Part shown: positions 38,350-49,692 of the stretch, piece after piece
How the letters are laid out: each line of letters begins with the position of its first letter
Position numbering within the stretch: the first letter of the stretch is position 1
NCBI GenBank assembly: GCA_016871275.1
Contig: VFZG01000009.1
Span: 55,858 to 119,857, forward strand
Direction of reading: 5' to 3'
Source: Acidimicrobiia bacterium
Lineage (GTDB): Bacteria > Acidobacteriota > Vicinamibacteria > Vicinamibacterales > UBA2999
Length of the DNA stretch: 64,000 nucleotides
Position numbers and translations under genes: made by a program
Notes under the pieces: generated by a model
Told to the model about the DNA's origin: nothing
Database searches by the model: none
What the model saw: only the letters and a program-made list of their open reading frames with translations

Positions 38350-38649
38350 CGCGCCTCGCTGCCGTGCGGCTCGCCGGCCTGTCAGGCGCGGTGCAATCGC
38401 GTGCTGCGCTTCCTCTTCAGTGCCGGCGCCTGAATCCGTTCTCGGGCGATTGTCGCTTTGTGCTCAATCGCGACGATGGCAGACGATAGGAAGCACCCTC
38501 CGTCAGCGGCGTCGCCGCGCAGGCCCCCAGCCGGCGGGTGTGTTCAAACCGCGACCAGTCTGTTGCGCTCCTCGTCCTCGCTTACGATCAGGCGGTTGTG
38601 AGTCCCAAGTCAGACGAGACCCTATATGATGGCGCGCTCAGGAGGCACC
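38350..38649. other. Intergenic region without a supported gene
   Basis: About 300 bp between two divergent genes. A 69-codon plus-strand frame here is Arg/Pro-rich, has no ribosome site and looks spurious. The AT-richer stretch TATATGATGG just before the lipocalin-like gene may be its promoter region, but no well-spaced -35 was found. Confidence 0.5.
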
Positions 38650-39144
38650 ATGCGCACAGGGATGGCGGGGATGGGGTTCGCGTTCGGGATGTTGGCGGCT
38701 CTCTTCACATGGACGGCTGAAGCCCGCCAGGCTTCGTCACAAGCCGACCTGCGGAAACCGTTCGTCGGCACATGGCGGCTGGTCTCCATCACCGGCGGCG
38801 TGAACGCCGCCGCGCGCGGCAACCCGACCGGCCTCATCATCTACGACCAGCACGGCTACATGGCCGCACAGATTCAGCCCGAGCGCAAGCGGAACACCTA
38901 CACCGGAACACCAACGCCCGAGCAACTGGCCGATCGGGCACGGGGCTACACCGCGTATTTCGGGACCTACACCATTGACGAGCGGGCCGGCATCGTGACC
39001 CATCATCGCCAGGGCCAACTCGACAGCGGCCCGGTGGACTTCGTGCGAACGTTCGAGTTCACCCAGGGCGGCAACCGCCTCATCCTGACGCCGGTCGGCG
39101 GTACAAACCCGCCGTCGCAGCTGACCTGGCAGCGCGTGCGGTAG
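38650..39144 (+). CDS. Lipocalin-like domain protein, probably secreted
   Basis: 164 residues from the ATG at 38650, which follows AGGAGGCACC, a strong ribosome site; an ATG 24 bp upstream is less likely. Residues 1-25 form a signal peptide (GFAFGMLAALFTWTAEA). The mature part opens FVGTWRLVSITGG, continues GLIIYDQHGYMAAQI and YTAYFGTYTIDERAG, and ends LTPVGG-LTWQRV. This is the pattern of the Lipocalin_5 family, small barrels of unknown ligand. It stands alone, with divergent and convergent neighbours. Confidence 0.85.
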   Translation: MRTGMAGMGFAFGMLAALFTWTAEARQASSQADLRKPFVGTWRLVSITGGVNAAARGNPTGLIIYDQHGYMAAQIQPERKRNTYTGTPTPEQLADRARGYTAYFGTYTIDERAGIVTHHRQGQLDSGPVDFVRTFEFTQGGNRLILTPVGGTNPPSQLTWQRVR

Positions 39145-39277
39145 CAGCCACACCCTCTTTGGCGTGGCGTGACTACCGCGTGACGACGCGCGGCATGGCC
39201 GTCGCGCGGGGGGAAGCGGGACGGCTCGAAGGACAACTGGCCGGGTGGAGTGGAACGGATCGCGGCCGTCCGTGCCG

Positions 39278-40417
39278 TCAGCGCAGACGCAGTTGCGCGA
39301 TGCGGAGACTGCTGGGTGCCCGCCACGACACAATGGCGACATCGCCGGCCAACGCCACGGAAGCCGGCCCCTGGCCGCTGTCTTCCCCCGCGGGCCTCAG
39401 CCGCGTCCACGTAGCACCTCGGTCGGTAGAGACGACGACACCCAACTGGCGCGTGTCAGCGCGAGCGGCGGCAGCTCCCTTCGTCGGCCAGTCGCCCCAC
39501 AGCGCGACAATGGCGTCGTCACGACAGGCCACATTGACGTACTTTCCGTCCACGTCCAGCGGCTGCTGCCCCGATTCCGGACTCATGTCGAGATCGGTGA
39601 ACGTGACGCCGGCATCTGTACTCAGGGCGACGTGAGCGTCGTTCAAAGCTGCGTGGTAGCCGATCACTCGCATGCGGTCGGAGCTGCGGCAGACGCTTGG
39701 GTCGAACGCCGGGCGCAGCACGCGGTGTTCTCCGGGGAGTCCTCCGGTGTCGTCAATCTGAGCGTGGTACAGCGAGACGGCCGTCGGCGTAGCCCCATCC
39801 CGGTGATCGCGCCACACCACTTCCGGAAGGGCGTCGTCGCTGCAGGCCAGTGACGCGCCGGACACCCGGAGTGCCGGATGCTCGGTCGTCCGCCACTGGC
39901 TGCCGTCGTTCCAGGCCACCACCAGCGGACCATCCGACTCGGACGGTTGATTCGTCCACACCACGACCTGGCGAATCACTCCCGAACGGGAAAACACACA
40001 GGCCGACAGGATGGCTGGGCCGGCCGGCCGTGTCCCCAGGGCCTGAGATGCTCCCCAGCTCCGCCCGCCATCCGAAGACGTCATGGCGCGCACCGTGCTG
40101 CTGGCGTGGTCGACGTAGACCACCAACACCGAGAGTTCGCGGCCAGCGATGGTCATGCCGGAGGCGAAACGGGCGACTTCGATCTTGGCGGGTGAGGGTT
40201 CCCAACGCGTTACAAACAGCGTCGTTCCCTCGGCGTGCAGGGTCAGCGGGACATCAGCCACATACACGCCGTTACCGCTGGTCAGCGGCACGGTTGGGGC
40301 GCCGTTCGTCGCAAGCGCGGCCGTCCATTCCACCAGTAGCTGCGCCGTCGCCGTGGACGGCCAGCCCGCGAGCATTGCGACGATTACAACGACCGCCAAG
40401 TGCGGAACCCAGGCCAT
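39278..40417 (-). CDS. Secreted BNR-repeat (sialidase-like) beta-propeller protein
   Basis: 379 residues from the ATG at 40417, chosen because GGAGGGGACG precedes it; another ATG at 40435 lacks such a site. A signal peptide covers about 1-26 (VVVIVAMLAGWPSTATA). Asp-box-like BNR repeats are visible: SSDGGRSWG, STDAGVTFT and STDRGATWT, spaced through the protein as in six-bladed propellers. The catalytic Arg triad and Tyr of true sialidases could not be identified with confidence, so enzymatic activity is uncertain. Binding or hydrolysis of extracellular glycans are both possible. It lies 119 bp downstream of pepF on the same strand. Confidence 0.75.
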   Translation of the reverse strand: MAWVPHLAVVVIVAMLAGWPSTATAQLLVEWTAALATNGAPTVPLTSGNGVYVADVPLTLHAEGTTLFVTRWEPSPAKIEVARFASGMTIAGRELSVLVVYVDHASSTVRAMTSSDGGRSWGASQALGTRPAGPAILSACVFSRSGVIRQVVVWTNQPSESDGPLVVAWNDGSQWRTTEHPALRVSGASLACSDDALPEVVWRDHRDGATPTAVSLYHAQIDDTGGLPGEHRVLRPAFDPSVCRSSDRMRVIGYHAALNDAHVALSTDAGVTFTDLDMSPESGQQPLDVDGKYVNVACRDDAIVALWGDWPTKGAAAARADTRQLGVVVSTDRGATWTRLRPAGEDSGQGPASVALAGDVAIVSWRAPSSLRIAQLRLR

Positions 40418-40536
40418 CGTCCCCTCCTGCGCCATTGGCCAGGCGGCGCCGTCCCGAAGTTACGCGCCGGACATGGGCTTGAGACCGATCCGCGCTGAAT
40501 CTAGAGAAACCCTAGAAGAACCCGGCTGGCAGCGGG

Positions 40537-42366
40537 CTAGAGCTCCCGTTCGAGGCGATCGACCAGGCCGTCGAGCTGTATTGACACGGCCCGCACGGTC
40601 TCCGGCTTGCTCAAGTCGACGCCGGCCTTCTTCAGCAGTGTCATTGGGTGATCCGAGCCGCCCGCCTTCAGCAGCCCCAGGTATCGATCGACCGCCGCCC
40701 GGCGGGCGGGTGAATCGGCGCCGCCGACCTCCTCCACCAACTTCGCGGTCGACGCAAAGCAGGTGGCATACTGGTAGACGTAGTAAGGCGACTGGAAAAA
40801 GTGCGGAATGCGCGCCCACGTGTGCTGCGCGCGCGTATCCGGCGATAACGCATCGCCCCAGTATTCATGTAACAGCTTGCCATAGATGCCGCTGAGCACA
40901 TCGGAGGTGATCGGCTGGTCCTGCTCCACCAGCCGGTGTGCCTCGAGCTCGAAATCGGCAAACAACACCTGGTTGTAGAACGTGCTGACGATGTTGTCGA
41001 TGGCGTGCTGCAGCAGCACCACGCGTTGCTCGCGCGTCCGTGCACGGGCCAGCATGAAGTCCAGCAGCAAGGCTTCGTTCAGCGTTGACGGGACCTCGGC
41101 GACGAAAATCGTGTAGCCGGCGTAGACGAACGGCTGGGTCTCGTGCGACAGCATGGTGTGCATCGAGTGACCGAGCTCATGGGCCAGCGTGAACACCGCG
41201 TCGAGGGTGTCGTTGTAGTTCATCAACACGTACGGATTCGAGCCGTAGACCGGCGCCGAATAGGCGCCGCTGCGCTTGCCCTGGTTCTCGTAGACGTCAA
41301 TCCACCGCTCCGAAAACGCGCGGCGCACGCGCGCCTGGTATCCGGATCCGAGCGGTGCCACCGCCTCCACAATCCACTCCAGCACGTCGTCGTACGCGTA
41401 CTTGACGTCGTCTTCCACCAGCGGCACGAAGGCGTCGAACACGTAGTAGTCGGAGAGCTTCAACACCCGCTTGCGCAGATTGTGATAACGGCGAAACGGC
41501 GCCACGCCGTGCTTGGTTTCGCGAATCAGGTTCTCGACCACGCTGGTCGGAATAGCGTTGCCGAACAGCGCGGCATCGAGGGTGGACTGGTAGCCACGCG
41601 CCCGGGCTTCGAACCAGTCACCATGCATCACGCCGTTGTAGATGGCGGCGTAGGTGTTCAAACTGGCGATGTAGGTGTCGTAGAGCGCTTCGTAGGCCTT
41701 GCGGCGATCGCCCTGCGATCGACACGTGGCCAGCAGCCGGCGGTACTGGCCGTAACTCACCTGCGTGGTTTCACCGGTGGACAGCGTGATGGTCGGAAAA
41801 CGCGCGTCGGCCGTGGACAGCGCGGCATAGGAATCGCGCGGCGCGCCGCCGAGCCGCTCGGTGAGCGACAGCAGCCGTTCGCCCTGCTCGTTCAACACGT
41901 GTTCATGTAAGCGGAACACTTCCTCGATCGCAAAGCGGTACACGTTCAGCGCCGGTGCGTCGCCCATCCATGCGCGAACCGTGGCCAGCGGCAGCTGCAG
42001 GAGTTCCGGCTGAAACCACGACGTGGCCTGCTGCCACCTGGCGAGCAGCAACTGCACGCGCTGGCGCCTGGCGTTGGTGGTGTTGTTGCGCTGATCCTCG
42101 TCGTACTGCAGCGAGGGGTAGTACCAGACCTTGTAGCTGAGTTGCCCGAGTGCGTCGCGATCCTGCAGCGCCTGCAGCAGCTGCGCCGGGCCGTGCGACA
42201 GCGTGCCCTCGTATTTCCGGTAGTGCTCAATGCCGCGATCGAGCTCGGCGAAGGCCGCTTCCCATGCCTCCCAGCTGGCGAAGATCGAGCTGAGGTCCCA
42301 CGTGTAGTTCGGATCAATCGCATCCCTGGTCGGCACCAGGGAGGGGGCGGCGGCCGGCGAAGACAT
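40537..42366 (-). CDS. pepF: Oligoendopeptidase F (M3 family metallopeptidase)
   Basis: 609 residues from the ATG at 42366 (a GTG lies two codons upstream). The zinc site HELGHSMHTM and the downstream Glu in AEVPSTLNEALL are intact, as in M3B oligoendopeptidases. The opening YTWDLSSIFASWEAWEAAF is typical of PepF. The length is normal (about 600). The enzyme is a cytosolic peptidase cutting 7-17 residue peptides. The start is 9 bp after the thrC stop, so it forms the last gene of a thrB-thrC-pepF unit; GGTGG lies before the start. Confidence 0.93.
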   Translation of the reverse strand: MSSPAAAPSLVPTRDAIDPNYTWDLSSIFASWEAWEAAFAELDRGIEHYRKYEGTLSHGPAQLLQALQDRDALGQLSYKVWYYPSLQYDEDQRNNTTNARRQRVQLLLARWQQATSWFQPELLQLPLATVRAWMGDAPALNVYRFAIEEVFRLHEHVLNEQGERLLSLTERLGGAPRDSYAALSTADARFPTITLSTGETTQVSYGQYRRLLATCRSQGDRRKAYEALYDTYIASLNTYAAIYNGVMHGDWFEARARGYQSTLDAALFGNAIPTSVVENLIRETKHGVAPFRRYHNLRKRVLKLSDYYVFDAFVPLVEDDVKYAYDDVLEWIVEAVAPLGSGYQARVRRAFSERWIDVYENQGKRSGAYSAPVYGSNPYVLMNYNDTLDAVFTLAHELGHSMHTMLSHETQPFVYAGYTIFVAEVPSTLNEALLLDFMLARARTREQRVVLLQHAIDNIVSTFYNQVLFADFELEAHRLVEQDQPITSDVLSGIYGKLLHEYWGDALSPDTRAQHTWARIPHFFQSPYYVYQYATCFASTAKLVEEVGGADSPARRAAVDRYLGLLKAGGSDHPMTLLKKAGVDLSKPETVRAVSIQLDGLVDRLEREL

Positions 42367-42375
42367 AACCACCGA

Positions 42376-43641
42376 TTATAACAACATCGCCAGTTCGCTC
42401 AGCACTGGAGTCACGCGCTGTACGCTCTTCGTCCGTGCGAGCGCGTCGGCAAGCGGACCCGGCAGTGGCACTGGGACACCAATAATCGGCTCCACCACGT
42501 CACGGAACTTCGCGGGATGCGCCGTGGATAGAAACAGCCTAGCTTGAGCACTCTTTGCACCAAGGTATGCAATCGCAGTGTGCGGATCTGCAACGTAGGC
42601 GTAGCGATCAAACAGCTCGGCAATCGCAGCCTTCACTTCCTGGTCGGTGTGCGAGGTCGATGAGATCACCGCTCTCATCTTCGACAGGTCGCCCTCGAAC
42701 AGCCACTGCAGCCGCTCGAGGTTGCTGGGGTTCCCCACGTCCATCGCATTCGCCAGGGTCGGCACCGAGCGCCTCGGCTCGAGCCGTCCCGTGGTGAGGT
42801 AGCGCGGCACCGTATCGTTTGCGTTGGTCGGCGCCAAGAACGCGTCAATCGGCGCGCCCATCCGCCACGCCATCACGCCGGCCACGAGGTTGCCGAGGTT
42901 GCCTGACGGTACGGCGATGACCAACCGTTTCCCTCGCGGCGCCTGCACGGCGGCGTAGGCGTAGTAGAACATTTGCGGGAGCAGACGCCCGAGGCTGATC
43001 GAGTTCGCCGATGTCAGGCGCACGCGCGACTGCAGCTGCGGATCCGCGAATGCCTCTTTTGCCAGACGCTGGCAGTCGTCGAACGTGCCGCGCACGGCGA
43101 CGGCCGTCACGTTGCCGCCCAGCGTCGTGAACTGCGCTTCCTGAATCGCGCTGACCTGCCCCTCCGGATAGAGCACGACGACGCGCGCGCCGGGGACGCG
43201 GTGAAAGGCATGCGCCACGGCGCTGCCGGTGTCGCCAGACGTCGCCACGAGCACCGTCAGCGGATCGGCGCCGGTATTGACCAGCGCCATCACGCGCGCG
43301 AGCGTCCGTGCGCCGAAATCCTTGAACGCGAACGTTGGCCCATGGAACAGCTCGAGCACACCCAGGGTCGATTCGAGCTCGACGATGGGCACGGGGAAAC
43401 TGAGCGCATCGCGAACGAGATTGATCAGCGTGGCGTGATCGAATTCGTCGCCGGCCAGCTCAATGGCCAGCGCGGTCGCGACGTCGTGGAACGTCTTGCC
43501 GCGAAGCGCCGCCCAGAACGACTCCGGCCGCCGAGCGATGGTGGCCGGGACGTACAGCCCCCCGTCGGGCGCCAGGCCCGCCAGGACGGCTTCTTTGACT
43601 GAGACATGCGGTGCTCGGCCGCGGGTACTAATGCAAATCAT
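42376..43641 (-). CDS. thrC: Threonine synthase
   Basis: 421 residues. It converts O-phosphohomoserine to threonine with PLP. The PLP lysine lies in GPTFAFKDFGART, the phosphate-binding loop is ATSGDTGSAVA, and SGNLGNLVAG follows later. The N-terminus (STRGRAPHVSVKEAVLAGLAPDGGLYVP) is the usual opening of the bacterial short-type ThrC. The start overlaps the thrB stop by 4 bp (ATGA type), giving translational coupling of consecutive pathway steps. Nothing is missing. Confidence 0.97.
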   Translation of the reverse strand: MICISTRGRAPHVSVKEAVLAGLAPDGGLYVPATIARRPESFWAALRGKTFHDVATALAIELAGDEFDHATLINLVRDALSFPVPIVELESTLGVLELFHGPTFAFKDFGARTLARVMALVNTGADPLTVLVATSGDTGSAVAHAFHRVPGARVVVLYPEGQVSAIQEAQFTTLGGNVTAVAVRGTFDDCQRLAKEAFADPQLQSRVRLTSANSISLGRLLPQMFYYAYAAVQAPRGKRLVIAVPSGNLGNLVAGVMAWRMGAPIDAFLAPTNANDTVPRYLTTGRLEPRRSVPTLANAMDVGNPSNLERLQWLFEGDLSKMRAVISSTSHTDQEVKAAIAELFDRYAYVADPHTAIAYLGAKSAQARLFLSTAHPAKFRDVVEPIIGVPVPLPGPLADALARTKSVQRVTPVLSELAMLL

Positions 43642-44573
43642 GACTGACTATTGACCACCCTCGCCCCTTGTCGGCCGACGGGGCAGACCCACAGGTCCGA
43701 CTCAATCGGACTGGCCGCGCTGAACGCCCTCCGCATCGCGTCACCTGCGGATTGCGCGATGTCGAGCGAGGGTGCGAGCGCGAAGATCGAGGGGCCGGAG
43801 CCTGACAGGCTGCAACCGAGTGCGCCGGCAGCCATCGCCGCGGCTTTCACGCCGGCAAGGCCGGGAACCAGCCCCGCCCGTTTGGGCTCGGCAATGTGAT
43901 CCACCAGCGACCGCGACAGCAGCGCCAAATCAGAGGTATAGAGCGCCGCAACCAGGCCACCAACGTTGGCCCACTGGCGGGTGGCGTCCTGCAGCCCTAC
44001 GCGGTCGCCCACCAGCCGGCGCGCCGCGCCGGTTTCCACCTCCATCCGCGGGTGCAGCACCGCACAGGCCAGGCCGTTGGGCACCGGCAAGCGGACGATA
44101 TCGGGTGGTTGGGCGCAGCGCGCCAGGATGAAGCCGCCATACAACGATGGCGAAACGTTGTCCGGATGGATGGCGCCGCAGCCCGCCTGCTCGCCCGCCA
44201 TCGCGCACTCGAGCAGCACATCCATCGGCGCCGGACGGCCGAGCAGTTCGTTGGCCGCCACCACGGCGGCGACCGCGCTGGCGCCGCTGCTGCCGATTCC
44301 ACTCGCCAGCGGCAGACCCTTGTGGATCGTCAGGGCAATCCCGCGAGTCGTCTTCAGCCGCCGCATTAGCGCCAGCACCGCGGCTGACGCGGTGTTTTTC
44401 CTCGGTTCCGTCGTCAATCGGCCGCCGTCGCCGTGGATGGCGGCGATGGCCACACCCGGTTCGTCCTGCGGAGTGGCAACGACCACGTCGCCGGGCTCGT
44501 CGAGGGCGAATCCCATACAGTCGAACCCACAAGCGACGTTCGACACCGAGCCGGGTGCATACACAGCAATCAT
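43638..44573 (-). CDS. thrB: Homoserine kinase
   Basis: 311 residues, GHMP kinase family. It phosphorylates homoserine to O-phosphohomoserine for ThrC. The opening VYAPGSVSNVACGFDCMGFAL and the ATP loop GLPLASGIGSSGASAVAAV are characteristic, and LGCSLSGSGPSIFAL is the third GHMP motif. It is first in the thrB-thrC-pepF unit. The 58-bp space to the divergent speA must hold promoters for both directions, but I could not identify convincing -35/-10 pairs. Confidence 0.97.
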   Translation of the reverse strand: MIAVYAPGSVSNVACGFDCMGFALDEPGDVVVATPQDEPGVAIAAIHGDGGRLTTEPRKNTASAAVLALMRRLKTTRGIALTIHKGLPLASGIGSSGASAVAAVVAANELLGRPAPMDVLLECAMAGEQAGCGAIHPDNVSPSLYGGFILARCAQPPDIVRLPVPNGLACAVLHPRMEVETGAARRLVGDRVGLQDATRQWANVGGLVAALYTSDLALLSRSLVDHIAEPKRAGLVPGLAGVKAAAMAAGALGCSLSGSGPSIFALAPSLDIAQSAGDAMRRAFSAASPIESDLWVCPVGRQGARVVNSQS

Positions 44574-44631
44574 CTGATTGCGTGACAGGCTACATTCTTT
44601 CTCGGGCGATTTGCTGAATAAGGTCGAAAAA

Positions 44632-46616
<1,985 letters not shown>

Positions 46617-46620
<4 letters not shown>

Positions 46621-47210
46621 CCGTTTCGCTGCAGTCTGAGTTCGAGGTGGCGTTTGACGTCCGCCCATTCGGACTTCAGGATGCTGTAGAGGCACGTGTC
46701 GCGGACCGTGCCGTCCTTTCTCGCCTGGTGATGGCGGAGGACGCCGTCCCTCTTGGCCCCCAGTGCCTCAATCGCCCTCTGTGACCGGAAGTTGAAGTTG
46801 TCGGTCCGCAATCCCACCACCGCGCACCCAAGCCGATCGAACGCGTGCTCGAGTAGCAGCAGTTTACAGGTGGTGTTCACGTGCGAGCGCTGGCAGCGCT
46901 GCGCGTACCAGGTATAGCCAATCTCGACGCGGTCAATCGCCTTCACGATGTCGTGGTAGCGCGTGCTGCCGACAATGGCGTTGTCGGAGAGGTCGCGTAC
47001 GGCCCACGGCAGCATGTGCCCTTCGCTCCCGCCCTTCTCGGCATCGCGAATGTAGGTCATCGCCGATGCCGGGTCCGGCACCGACGTGAACCACAGCTTC
47101 CACAGCTCGCCGTCACTCGCCGCCGCAACCAGGCCGTCGTGATGACCGGGCGAGAGCGGCTCCAGGCGGATGCCGCTGCGCTCAAGCGTCACGGGTTTCG
47201 GATCGATCAC
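46617..47210 (-). CDS. GNAT N-acetyltransferase (RimJ/RimL type)
   Basis: 197 residues with a GTG start preceded by AGGAAG. The order is typical of RimJ/L-like GNATs: LEPLSPGHHDGL, IVGSTRYHDI, VEIGYTWYAQRCQRSHVNT (usual acetyl-CoA loop region), LRTDNFNFRSQRAIEALGAKRDGVLR. It transfers acetyl from acetyl-CoA to a protein N-terminus or small amine; the substrate is unknown. Its 3' end is convergent and overlapping with speA. Just upstream of its start is the 8-bp GGCTAGCR array. Confidence 0.9.
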
Positions 47211-47227
47211 TTGGCGCTTCCTCTGCA

Positions 47228-47291
47228 GGCTAGCAGGCTAGCAGGCTAGCGGGCTAGCAGGCTAGCAGGCTAGCGGGCTAGCAGGCTAGCG
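47228..47291. repeat. GGCTAGCR tandem array, 8 units
   Basis: Eight uninterrupted 8-bp units GGCTAGCA or GGCTAGCG (order A,A,G,A,A,G,A,G). Each unit contains the palindrome GCTAGC. It lies between the GNAT start and the 7-bp CTTCCTA array. Confidence 0.95.
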
Positions 47292-47298
47292 GGCCTGA

Positions 47299-47345
47299 CT
47301 TCTCACTTCCTAATTCCTACTTCCTACTTCCTACTCCTCACTTCT
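47299..47345. repeat. CTTCCTA-type 7-bp tandem array overlapping the acylase stop codon
   Basis: About six 7-bp units related to CTTCCTA (CTTCCTA, ATTCCTA, CTTCCTA twice, CTCCTCA, CTTCTCC). The TGA of the acylase gene (47340-47338) lies inside the unit CTCCTCA. Confidence 0.85.
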
Positions 47346-49539
47346 CCTGCCCCGGCTTGTACTCGCGCTCGATGTGGCCCTTGAGCTGATCGGGATAAAA
47401 GTACACGTCGCGCAGATTGCCGGTGGCGTAGCGCTCCGTCTGGTCGTTGAAGTGCTTCGATCCCGGCACGCTGTTCAACCCGCCCGCGGTCACGGCCTTG
47501 GCGCGGACGCGATCGCCGAACTCGACCACCGCGACGAAGCTGTTGCCGCTGGTGCCGTACCACTGCTTGGTGCCCGGGTAGGCGCGCGCGCCGTACGAGG
47601 CCAGCGATCCCCAGCGCGCCGAGGCGAACATCACCGGCGTGCTCGGCTTGCTGTCGTCGAAGCGCTGCACGATGGCGCCGTCGTTACGCTGGAAGCGGTT
47701 GATGTCGCCCCAGGGCGTTTGCCACTGTCCGAAATCGGCCGTCAGCTTGTCCATGGCGGCGCTCAGCGATTCCAGGCGCTGCTGCGGCGTGGCGCGCGAT
47801 TTCATGAACTCATACACCGGCAGGTTGGCCTTGCGCGCCTCGGCCTGGACGCGCGTCCACAGGTCCTCCCCGTAGAACATCGCCACCGACTGCGGCACCG
47901 AGGTCACCGACCAGCGATGGTCCCAGTCCTTCAGCGCGGCGATCGCCGGCGCGGTCTTCGCCTTCAGCGGATTCGAGGCCGGCGCCGCGGCATGCGCCTT
48001 GACGAGCAGCGGAATCTGGATCGCGAATTCCGGCTGATGGTTGTCGTAGGCGACGTTGCTGATCAGTGTCTCGAGCGTGAACCCCTGCTTGCCGTCGAGC
48101 ACGTTGATGGCGTGCACGCCGCGCGGGTTCTCGCTGCCGGAATCCACGTAGGCCGGGTAGTCCTTCTGCTTCGGGCTGTGGAGCGGACCAGCCGCGGAGT
48201 ACGGATAGTTGTTGGTGTTGTAGACCCACCCGTTCTTCGGGTTCACGACGTTGGGCGTTTCCGCGAACGAGTGCACGCCGGTCCAGTCGTTGCCGGGATC
48301 GGTGCCGTCCACCGGACGCGTCCAGTTCTCGGCTGGATCGCGTTCGGGCACGAAGTTGGAGTGGAAGTAGGCGATGTCCCCGTCGGCGTTGGCATACAGC
48401 GTGTTGTTCGACGAGTTGGTGTGGTGTTCCATCACCTTCAAATACTCGGCGAGCGTTTTGGCCTTGGTGCGCGAGTACGACTGGATCAGCGCCTTGAGCG
48501 GCTCTTCCATCAGCCGCACGCTGACCCACTTGCCGTCGACCGACCGCACGATCGGACCGCGATAGGTGCGATAGGTGGTGAACTCGCGCTGTGCCATCCC
48601 CTTGTCGGTCTTGTAGGGGATCACGATCTTCTTGGCGATCAGCGGCTTCTCCTCGTTGCCCACCTTGTGCGTGTAGCTGCCGTCGGCCTGTTTGGTGACG
48701 GTCTCAAGGAACTCGTCGATGTTGTCGACGCTGCTGGAGGTGTGCATCCAGCCGGCGCGCTCGTTGAAGCCCTGGTAGATGAAGAACTGTCCCCACGTCA
48801 GCGCGCCGTAGGCATTCAGCCCTTGCTCGCTGATCATGTGCGCTTCTTCGCGGAAGAAGAACGAGGTGTGCGGATTGATCAGCAGCAGCGCCTTGCCCGA
48901 CGCGGTGTTCATGCCGGCAATGGCTACGCCGTTGGATCCGGTGGGCTCCTCGGGCGGCGCCAGCGGATCGAAGAACTCGAGCCGGGCCGTCTGCGAACCC
49001 GGATTCGCGGCGCCATAGAAGTTCTCGAGCTGCGTCAGGTTGACCCGCTCGATGTCGCCGCCAATGCTGCCCTCGCTGAAGCTCAGCGCCATCCACGGCT
49101 CGAACTTCGTAATGACGCGCGGCTTCACGTCCGGGTGCGTGGCCAGGTAGAAGTTGAGGCCGTCGGCCCACCCGTTCATCAGGTCCTTCAGCCACTGCGG
49201 CGCTTCGTTGTACTGTGCCTGCAGATTGGCGGGATCGATGAACAGCTTCATCCGCAGATCACGCCAGATCTCCTTCTCGCCTTCCGCCTCGGCCAGCCGG
49301 CCCTGCGAATTGATGAAGTTGGTCTCGACGCGATTGAAGTCGTCTTCCGCCTGCGCATACATCAGCCCGAACACCGTGTCGGCGTCGGTCTTGCCGTAAA
49401 TATGCGGCACGCCCCAGTCGTCGCGAACGATCCGAATCGTGTCGGCGCGCTTGCGCCACGCCTCCAGTTCCGGGGTGGAGGCAGGTTGCGCGGTGCATGC
49501 CGAAAGCGTCAAGGCGGCCAACAGAACGAGCTTCTTCAT
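47338..49539 (-). CDS. Penicillin acylase-family Ntn hydrolase lipoprotein
   Basis: 733 residues. The N-terminus is a lipoprotein signal (LVLLAALTLSACTAQ, lipobox LSAC). The early WGVPHIYGKTDADTVFGLMYAQAEDDF is the alpha-chain signature of the penicillin amidase/AHL acylase family. Autocatalytic processing is expected before the Ser of PTGSNGVAIAG (near residue 206), the nucleophile of the beta chain. NTSSGKALLLINPH-like (here NTASGKALLLINPHTSFF) and the later Asn-containing HTNSSNNT support the family. It probably hydrolyses an amide in the periplasm or at the outer membrane; substrate unknown. It is separated from the PKS-NRPS genes by 14 kb of unrelated genes, so a role in product maturation is not supported. 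Confidence 0.9.
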   Translation of the reverse strand: MKKLVLLAALTLSACTAQPASTPELEAWRKRADTIRIVRDDWGVPHIYGKTDADTVFGLMYAQAEDDFNRVETNFINSQGRLAEAEGEKEIWRDLRMKLFIDPANLQAQYNEAPQWLKDLMNGWADGLNFYLATHPDVKPRVITKFEPWMALSFSEGSIGGDIERVNLTQLENFYGAANPGSQTARLEFFDPLAPPEEPTGSNGVAIAGMNTASGKALLLINPHTSFFFREEAHMISEQGLNAYGALTWGQFFIYQGFNERAGWMHTSSSVDNIDEFLETVTKQADGSYTHKVGNEEKPLIAKKIVIPYKTDKGMAQREFTTYRTYRGPIVRSVDGKWVSVRLMEEPLKALIQSYSRTKAKTLAEYLKVMEHHTNSSNNTLYANADGDIAYFHSNFVPERDPAENWTRPVDGTDPGNDWTGVHSFAETPNVVNPKNGWVYNTNNYPYSAAGPLHSPKQKDYPAYVDSGSENPRGVHAINVLDGKQGFTLETLISNVAYDNHQPEFAIQIPLLVKAHAAAPASNPLKAKTAPAIAALKDWDHRWSVTSVPQSVAMFYGEDLWTRVQAEARKANLPVYEFMKSRATPQQRLESLSAAMDKLTADFGQWQTPWGDINRFQRNDGAIVQRFDDSKPSTPVMFASARWGSLASYGARAYPGTKQWYGTSGNSFVAVVEFGDRVRAKAVTAGGLNSVPGSKHFNDQTERYATGNLRDVYFYPDQLKGHIEREYKPGQEK

Positions 49540-49564
49540 AGGCGGACATTATAAATAGCTTGAG

Positions 49565-49688
49565 GATTGGGTGATTCCTTGATTCCTTGACGGTTGGGTG
49601 ATTGAAGAATTCGCCAATCGCCGAATAATTCGGCGATTGGCGATGGCCAAATCACCCAACAATCAAGGAATCGAGGAATCGCCCAATC
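49565..49688. repeat. Large imperfect inverted repeat (two arms of about 60 bp)
   Basis: Left arm 49565-49625 and right arm 49629-49688 are reverse complements at roughly 50 of 60 positions. The centre is a perfect 14-bp stem (CGCCAATCGCCGAA, 49612-49625, with 49629-49642) closed by TAA. The outer ends GATTGGG/CCCAATC also pair. Each arm contains sub-repeats of GATTGGGTGATT and GATTCCTTG. It fills the gap between the acylase start and the stop of the FGE-like gene. Confidence 0.92.
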
Positions 49689-49692
49689 GTCA

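Noticed and set aside
47228..47291. Possible CRISPR array
   Set aside because: The 8-bp units are contiguous, with no spacers and no cas genes; it is a plain tandem repeat.
47338..49539. Acylase as a maturation enzyme of the PKS-NRPS product (PvdQ-like)
   Set aside because: Family membership fits, but 14 kb of unrelated genes, including amino-acid and polyamine genes, separate it from the cluster.
47374..49554. 726-codon plus-strand frame covering nearly the whole acylase gene
   Set aside because: Mirror frame of a well-supported acylase; His/Arg/Val-rich with no recognisable domain.
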